This document shows positions 60,093 through 64,000 of a stretch of DNA of 64,000 bases, in pieces. The stretch covers positions 1 to 64,000 of the forward strand of contig JAHLLD010000004.1 of the NCBI GenBank assembly GCA_020444325.1. The letters are read 5' to 3'. Position 1 is the first letter of the stretch. Every line of letters begins with the position of its first letter. The translations under genes and the position numbers were made by a program. Below the pieces are notes generated by a model. That model ran no database searches. It was not told where the DNA came from and saw only the letters and a list, made by a program, of their open reading frames with translations. This DNA comes from a bacterium. GTDB taxonomy: Bacteria > Bacteroidota > Ignavibacteria > SZUA-365.

Positions 60093-61814
60093 ATGGGATA
60101 CGTTAAAAATTTCAAATTGACACACCAGAGTAAAACCATACTTGTCGCTTTCTGCTGGCTGTGGTCGCTCATTGTAATGCACACTGTTATCGGGCATGCA
60201 CAATCTGAGTCAAGGTGGCTTCCGAATCAGGAAACAACCGGAGATTGGGAGATACTCGAAATGCCGCCAGTAACACATTATGAGCATCCGGGATTCTCTC
60301 AGTGGTGTACGGCGCTCGGCGATATCAATAACGATGGTTATGATGACTTTGCCGTGGCCTCGTCTTACGATACTACGTTTATCTTTCTTGGAGGGGACAC
60401 CCTGAACCATGAGCCAGCCCTTTTCCTGCTTGGAGGTACGACGGGCATAGCTAGTGGTGATTTCAACGGCGATGGCAGGATGGATCTTGCAACGGCGATT
60501 GAATGGAGGAACCGGGATATGGATCCTGATGGACGGGGTGAAATCAGAATCTTCCTCCACCATGAGGAACCGCCACATCTTGGACCGCATGCAGATATGA
60601 TCCTCAGAGGGGATTCAGGGAGTTACTGGGGTGGTTTCACTTTTAATGATCTCAGGTGTGGTGTGCAAAGCCTCGATTTCAACGCCGATGGGTACGATGA
60701 CTTGCTCGTAATGAGATATTCTGGACAGGTTGCACCTATATACCTGCCTATTATCTTTCTTGGCGGAGAGGAAATGGATGCCAATCCAGATATCGAGGTG
60801 TGGCCGGTAGATCACGGTGGTACAGACATCTACACTTGGGATTTTATGTCCGGTGACCTTAACGGTGATGGATGCGATGATATTCTTCTATGCGGTAGTC
60901 TTTATAATTCACCAATAAGAGTTGACTATTGGGATCTGTTTCTGGGGAATAAGAATGGAACAAATCCATCACCCTATCGAACACTGAGATCGGATATTGG
61001 ATGGAGCCCACGGAACGTAGCTGGATCTGCTGTTTACGATGTGAATAACGATGGTATTGACGATATAATTGATGCCGGACAGCACAGGGAATATGGGGAT
61101 CCTTTGGTGTTTCTGGGAAGCCCATCACTCCCGGAGATTATTCAACCAAACGATTCGATTCAAAACCCATGGCCGGACCGCTATGGAATTGTTGGGGCGT
61201 GGAGTATTCATCCAGTAGGCGATATGAACGGGGACGGGACAAAAGATTTGCTGATAAGTTGGGCAACCTACCTCATTAACACAGGGAGTCTATACTACCT
61301 TTACCCGATGTATAAAAGTGGACTCTGGCGTGAACACAGTGGTCACATCGGGATGATTCCGGATGAAGATCATGTGAAAAATGGTGCTTACAACGTTGGC
61401 GATGTCAATGGGGACGGCTATGATGATTTTGCTGTCTCTGGAAGGGGAAAAGCAGAGCCTCCTGCAGTTGGATGGTGGTTGACTCGTCGGTTTATCATCT
61501 GTCTAGGGGCAAAAAAACTAAGCACAAATGTTGAAAGTCGATTATCAGCCAATCCTCCACCAGTAGCGGTCTTCCCAAACCCGGTCCCGAAAGGCACATC
61601 GCATCTGACTCTCACTATACCGATTCGATACAGCGGCTCGGTGCCCGTTCGGATAGTGAATATCTTGGGTAAGTTAGTAGCTTCTTATGAAATACAATAC
61701 AGAGAAACCGCATCAGAGTATACACTAGAGTTGCCGAAGGTTGAGGCAGGAGTATATGTATTAAAAATAGGAATAGGCGATGACGCAGCCTATTCCTTCA
61801 TAACCATTTTATAA
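60093..61814 (+). CDS. FG-GAP/integrin-alpha-like surface protein with T9SS sorting domain
   Basis: A 573-residue protein with a signal segment (TILVAFCWLWSLIVMHTVIGHAQ), seven FG-GAP calcium loops (DINNDGYDDFAV, DFNGDGRMDLAT, DFNADGYDDLLV, DLNGDGCDDILL, DVNNDGIDDIID, DMNGDGTKDLLI, DVNGDGYDDFAV) and a sorting domain (VFPNPVPKGTSHLTL ... VEAGVYVLKI). It is colinear with the protein at 48128-49906 over the whole length. Likely a calcium-stabilised surface adhesin. It is preceded by the tandem IS ends and followed after 16 bases by another secreted-protein gene. Confidence 0.88.
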   Translation: MGYVKNFKLTHQSKTILVAFCWLWSLIVMHTVIGHAQSESRWLPNQETTGDWEILEMPPVTHYEHPGFSQWCTALGDINNDGYDDFAVASSYDTTFIFLGGDTLNHEPALFLLGGTTGIASGDFNGDGRMDLATAIEWRNRDMDPDGRGEIRIFLHHEEPPHLGPHADMILRGDSGSYWGGFTFNDLRCGVQSLDFNADGYDDLLVMRYSGQVAPIYLPIIFLGGEEMDANPDIEVWPVDHGGTDIYTWDFMSGDLNGDGCDDILLCGSLYNSPIRVDYWDLFLGNKNGTNPSPYRTLRSDIGWSPRNVAGSAVYDVNNDGIDDIIDAGQHREYGDPLVFLGSPSLPEIIQPNDSIQNPWPDRYGIVGAWSIHPVGDMNGDGTKDLLISWATYLINTGSLYYLYPMYKSGLWREHSGHIGMIPDEDHVKNGAYNVGDVNGDGYDDFAVSGRGKAEPPAVGWWLTRRFIICLGAKKLSTNVESRLSANPPPVAVFPNPVPKGTSHLTLTIPIRYSGSVPVRIVNILGKLVASYEIQYRETASEYTLELPKVEAGVYVLKIGIGDDAAYSFITIL

Positions 61815-61830
61815 TGTATATGGTGGCTCA

Positions 61831-64000
61831 ATGAAACATGTAGTAGTACTAATGCTCACATTGTGTGTGACAGCACACGCTCAAGATCCAGACTTTTGGA
61901 TTGGGTCTTATGGACTGACACCGAGTTGGGATCCGACAATTAGGACAGCCCATGGTGTAAGAGGTATGTTGAATCCCTTGACGGCACCTCCAACCCCGGA
62001 TCCTTCCGCTGATCCGAGATCTAGTATGAACTGCCTATCAGATAGTATTATGTCACAGGCAAAATGGCTTGGGATGAATCTTGTCGGAGTAAGCATCAAA
62101 GGAGGTGACGCGCCCGAAGACCACGTAATACCAAGTGAGAATTATTGGAACAATAATGCGGTGGTAGAAGTTTGTGAAGCAGCGAATGCCAAAAATCTCC
62201 GAGTTCTAGTCCGTGATGGTGAGCTTAGTAGGAGATTTATGGGAGAGCGTATAATGATTAATCCAGAATCAGTTGTAGATTATGCATCTCATATCGGATC
62301 ACCGAGTTACTACATCGAAGAATTTGAAGATCATTTTATCAATGATGGACCATTTTCGAAATCACTCACTGATCCAAATAGTTCTGAAAACTGCATTCTG
62401 ATTAGTCAGACGTCTCAAACGGTTCATGGGATCTCGATTGATAGAATAAGAGAAATGTCAGCATACAGAGTTGGTGATGCGGATGTACCTAATCGAACAT
62501 CCGGTATGTATCAACTATCGTTAATAGTAAAATATGATGATAGCTTCGGAGCGCCGCTGCCGATGGACAATACTAACCCAATATTAAATATCAATATTCA
62601 ATATACAGATCCAAATACTGGGATCCAATTTTTAACTTATTCTCTGACAGGAAAACATTTCTTTCATGATACACCAAGTGGAAGGGAGCGACTTACTGGA
62701 GTACAAGAGATTGTTATTGGAGAAGTGGAATTGTTGCAGACAAACGGTAGACCAGGCGGTGAATTAATGTATGCCCAGTACGGAAACTCGCAAAGTCATT
62801 TATGGTGGAGCTGGACGGATGTTGAGTCGGTTCGAGGTACCACGCGACTTAGGGAACACAAGGGGGATCTCGAAAATGTTAGAGGCGAATTTGATATTAC
62901 AATAAACTACGGGACAGCCGATTCGCGTATCTATGTCGATGCCGTTTGTCTTACAAACCCTGCCACTTATGGACTATGGAATCCAGACAATCAATGGACT
63001 CTCCCGATACATAGTTCGCACAGATCTCAAGCTGAGGAGAGATTAGCATACTTATGTCAAAATAACGATCCCGTTCTTAAGGGATCGGGTGCGCTGCCAG
63101 GGCTTAGGTATGTTGTTGGTGAGGAGCAAGTTGCAAGTAATGGGACTTATTATACGACAATATTACTTTCGAAGCTAATTAAAACGCAAACAGGTGAACA
63201 GGTGGAGTTGTTTTCTACGTACGGATCAGAGACAATCACCACTACTACTCCACTATTAGCTACTGAGATGATTACAGGGCCATATAATTACCCAATATTG
63301 GCTGATCACCCCAGACCCACACTGCCTTCCGTTGCTGCTAATGATTATCTAACGCCTCTGTATGATTATGGAGATAGACCGGATGGATATTCCGGAATGT
63401 GGGAGTTGTTGTATGCAAATATGGTCGCTAGAATAGAATATGCATCCGAAACTCCTTGGGTCCCTTACATCCAAAACCATACAAATCTGCTGCATGACAA
63501 CATTCCAGATAATTGGTATGATGGTATTCCTAACAGAGAACCGTCTGCAGCAGAGCTGAGAATGCAATGTAATTTAGTGCTTGCTTTGGGAGCAGATGGT
63601 GTACTATTTTATGCATTCTCATCGGTCCCTTTCACATCGGTTGTGCCACCAACTCCACCTGCTACACCAACAGTGTCTGCGTCGGACCGCATGTTGCCTA
63701 ATCCCAGTGCTGGAGTGAATTGGGATGACCCATTAGATCTGAATAATGGTACCATGGGTTTTATCGGTAATGAAGGAAATGAAGATGCCAGAAGAATCCT
63801 TGATTGGAATGGTGAAAACAAGTGGGACTCAACTCAGGCATACATTGAGACATTTCTTAAGCCTATTGGCTCATTTATATCTCAACATCTGAATTGGAAA
63901 AACGGAATTCAATGGAACAGCCGTTGGAGGCAAGAAGCAGGAGCATCCGAATTGGTGTCTATGATTGTAAGTAGAAGACAGGATATTGCCAATAGTGTTG
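61831..64000 (+). CDS. Large secreted protein, partial (runs off the window)
   Basis: From ATG 61831 the frame stays open to the last base (about 723 codons, no stop). It starts with a signal peptide (VVVLMLTLCVTAHAQ). The mature part is beta-rich with DxDxxxN-like loops, a segment with GADGVLFYAFSS that recalls the end of a glycoside-hydrolase barrel strand, and many Asn/Tyr. The codon use (AGA, ATA, TTA, CTA) is very different from the polysaccharide operon, as in the FG-GAP gene 16 bases upstream. Family not assigned; the C-terminus, and any sorting domain, is outside the window. Confidence 0.85.
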   Translation, partial: MKHVVVLMLTLCVTAHAQDPDFWIGSYGLTPSWDPTIRTAHGVRGMLNPLTAPPTPDPSADPRSSMNCLSDSIMSQAKWLGMNLVGVSIKGGDAPEDHVIPSENYWNNNAVVEVCEAANAKNLRVLVRDGELSRRFMGERIMINPESVVDYASHIGSPSYYIEEFEDHFINDGPFSKSLTDPNSSENCILISQTSQTVHGISIDRIREMSAYRVGDADVPNRTSGMYQLSLIVKYDDSFGAPLPMDNTNPILNINIQYTDPNTGIQFLTYSLTGKHFFHDTPSGRERLTGVQEIVIGEVELLQTNGRPGGELMYAQYGNSQSHLWWSWTDVESVRGTTRLREHKGDLENVRGEFDITINYGTADSRIYVDAVCLTNPATYGLWNPDNQWTLPIHSSHRSQAEERLAYLCQNNDPVLKGSGALPGLRYVVGEEQVASNGTYYTTILLSKLIKTQTGEQVELFSTYGSETITTTTPLLATEMITGPYNYPILADHPRPTLPSVAANDYLTPLYDYGDRPDGYSGMWELLYANMVARIEYASETPWVPYIQNHTNLLHDNIPDNWYDGIPNREPSAAELRMQCNLVLALGADGVLFYAFSSVPFTSVVPPTPPATPTVSASDRMLPNPSAGVNWDDPLDLNNGTMGFIGNEGNEDARRILDWNGENKWDSTQAYIETFLKPIGSFISQHLNWKNGIQWNSRWRQEAGASELVSMIVSRRQDIANSV

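Overview
The window looks like the chromosome of a moderately GC-rich Gram-negative bacterium of the FCB group, most plausibly near Ignavibacteriota / Kapabacteria / Chlorobiota. Eleven genes or gene fragments end in a type IX secretion (T9SS)-type C-terminal sorting domain, several with the signature YPNPFNPST that is typical of these lineages. Small lipoproteins and signal-peptide proteins are abundant. Promoters that can be read resemble the ordinary TTGACA / TATAAT type. The taxonomic placement is inference.

Layout. 1-2700: a 7-bp tandem repeat, a small membrane protein, tRNA-Cys with a promoter and terminator, a Cys-rich membrane protein, a hicAB toxin-antitoxin pair with a readable promoter/operator, and tRNA-Leu. 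2736-17533: one very compact co-directional exopolysaccharide operon (SLBB export protein, Wzz-like chain-length protein, Wzx flippase, Wzy-like polymerase/ligase, three glycosyltransferases, asparagine synthetase, multispanning glycan protein, heparinase II/III-like lyase, cupin); most junctions overlap or are separated by at most 30 bases. 17597-46300: surface and envelope genes (T9SS-sorted proteases and propellers, a gingipain-like C25 peptidase, many lipoproteins) mixed with a DODA-type dioxygenase, a cyclopropane-fatty-acid synthase, a methyltransferase, an ECF sigma factor coupled to a membrane protein that carries a T9SS sorting domain, and a TetR regulator with candidate operators.

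46588-60092 is a plastic, insertion-sequence-rich region: two IS3-family elements with intact reading frames, an IS1595-type relic, an orfA stub, a 248-bp internally deleted IS derivative and several solitary IS ends. At least five genes here are truncated at or near these junctions. Two homologous seven-repeat FG-GAP surface proteins sit at either side (48128-49906 and 60093-61814). The genes from about 48 kb onward are visibly richer in A+T and in AGA/ATA/TTA codons than the polysaccharide operon, which suggests transfer. A large secreted protein (from 61831) runs off the right edge.

The best candidates for new biology are the sigma factor plus T9SS-tailed membrane partner (38924-40827), the phased triple palindrome at 42498-42580, and the IS-end-bounded turnover of surface-protein genes at 48-62 kb. 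No complete T9SS machinery, CRISPR array or prophage was seen.
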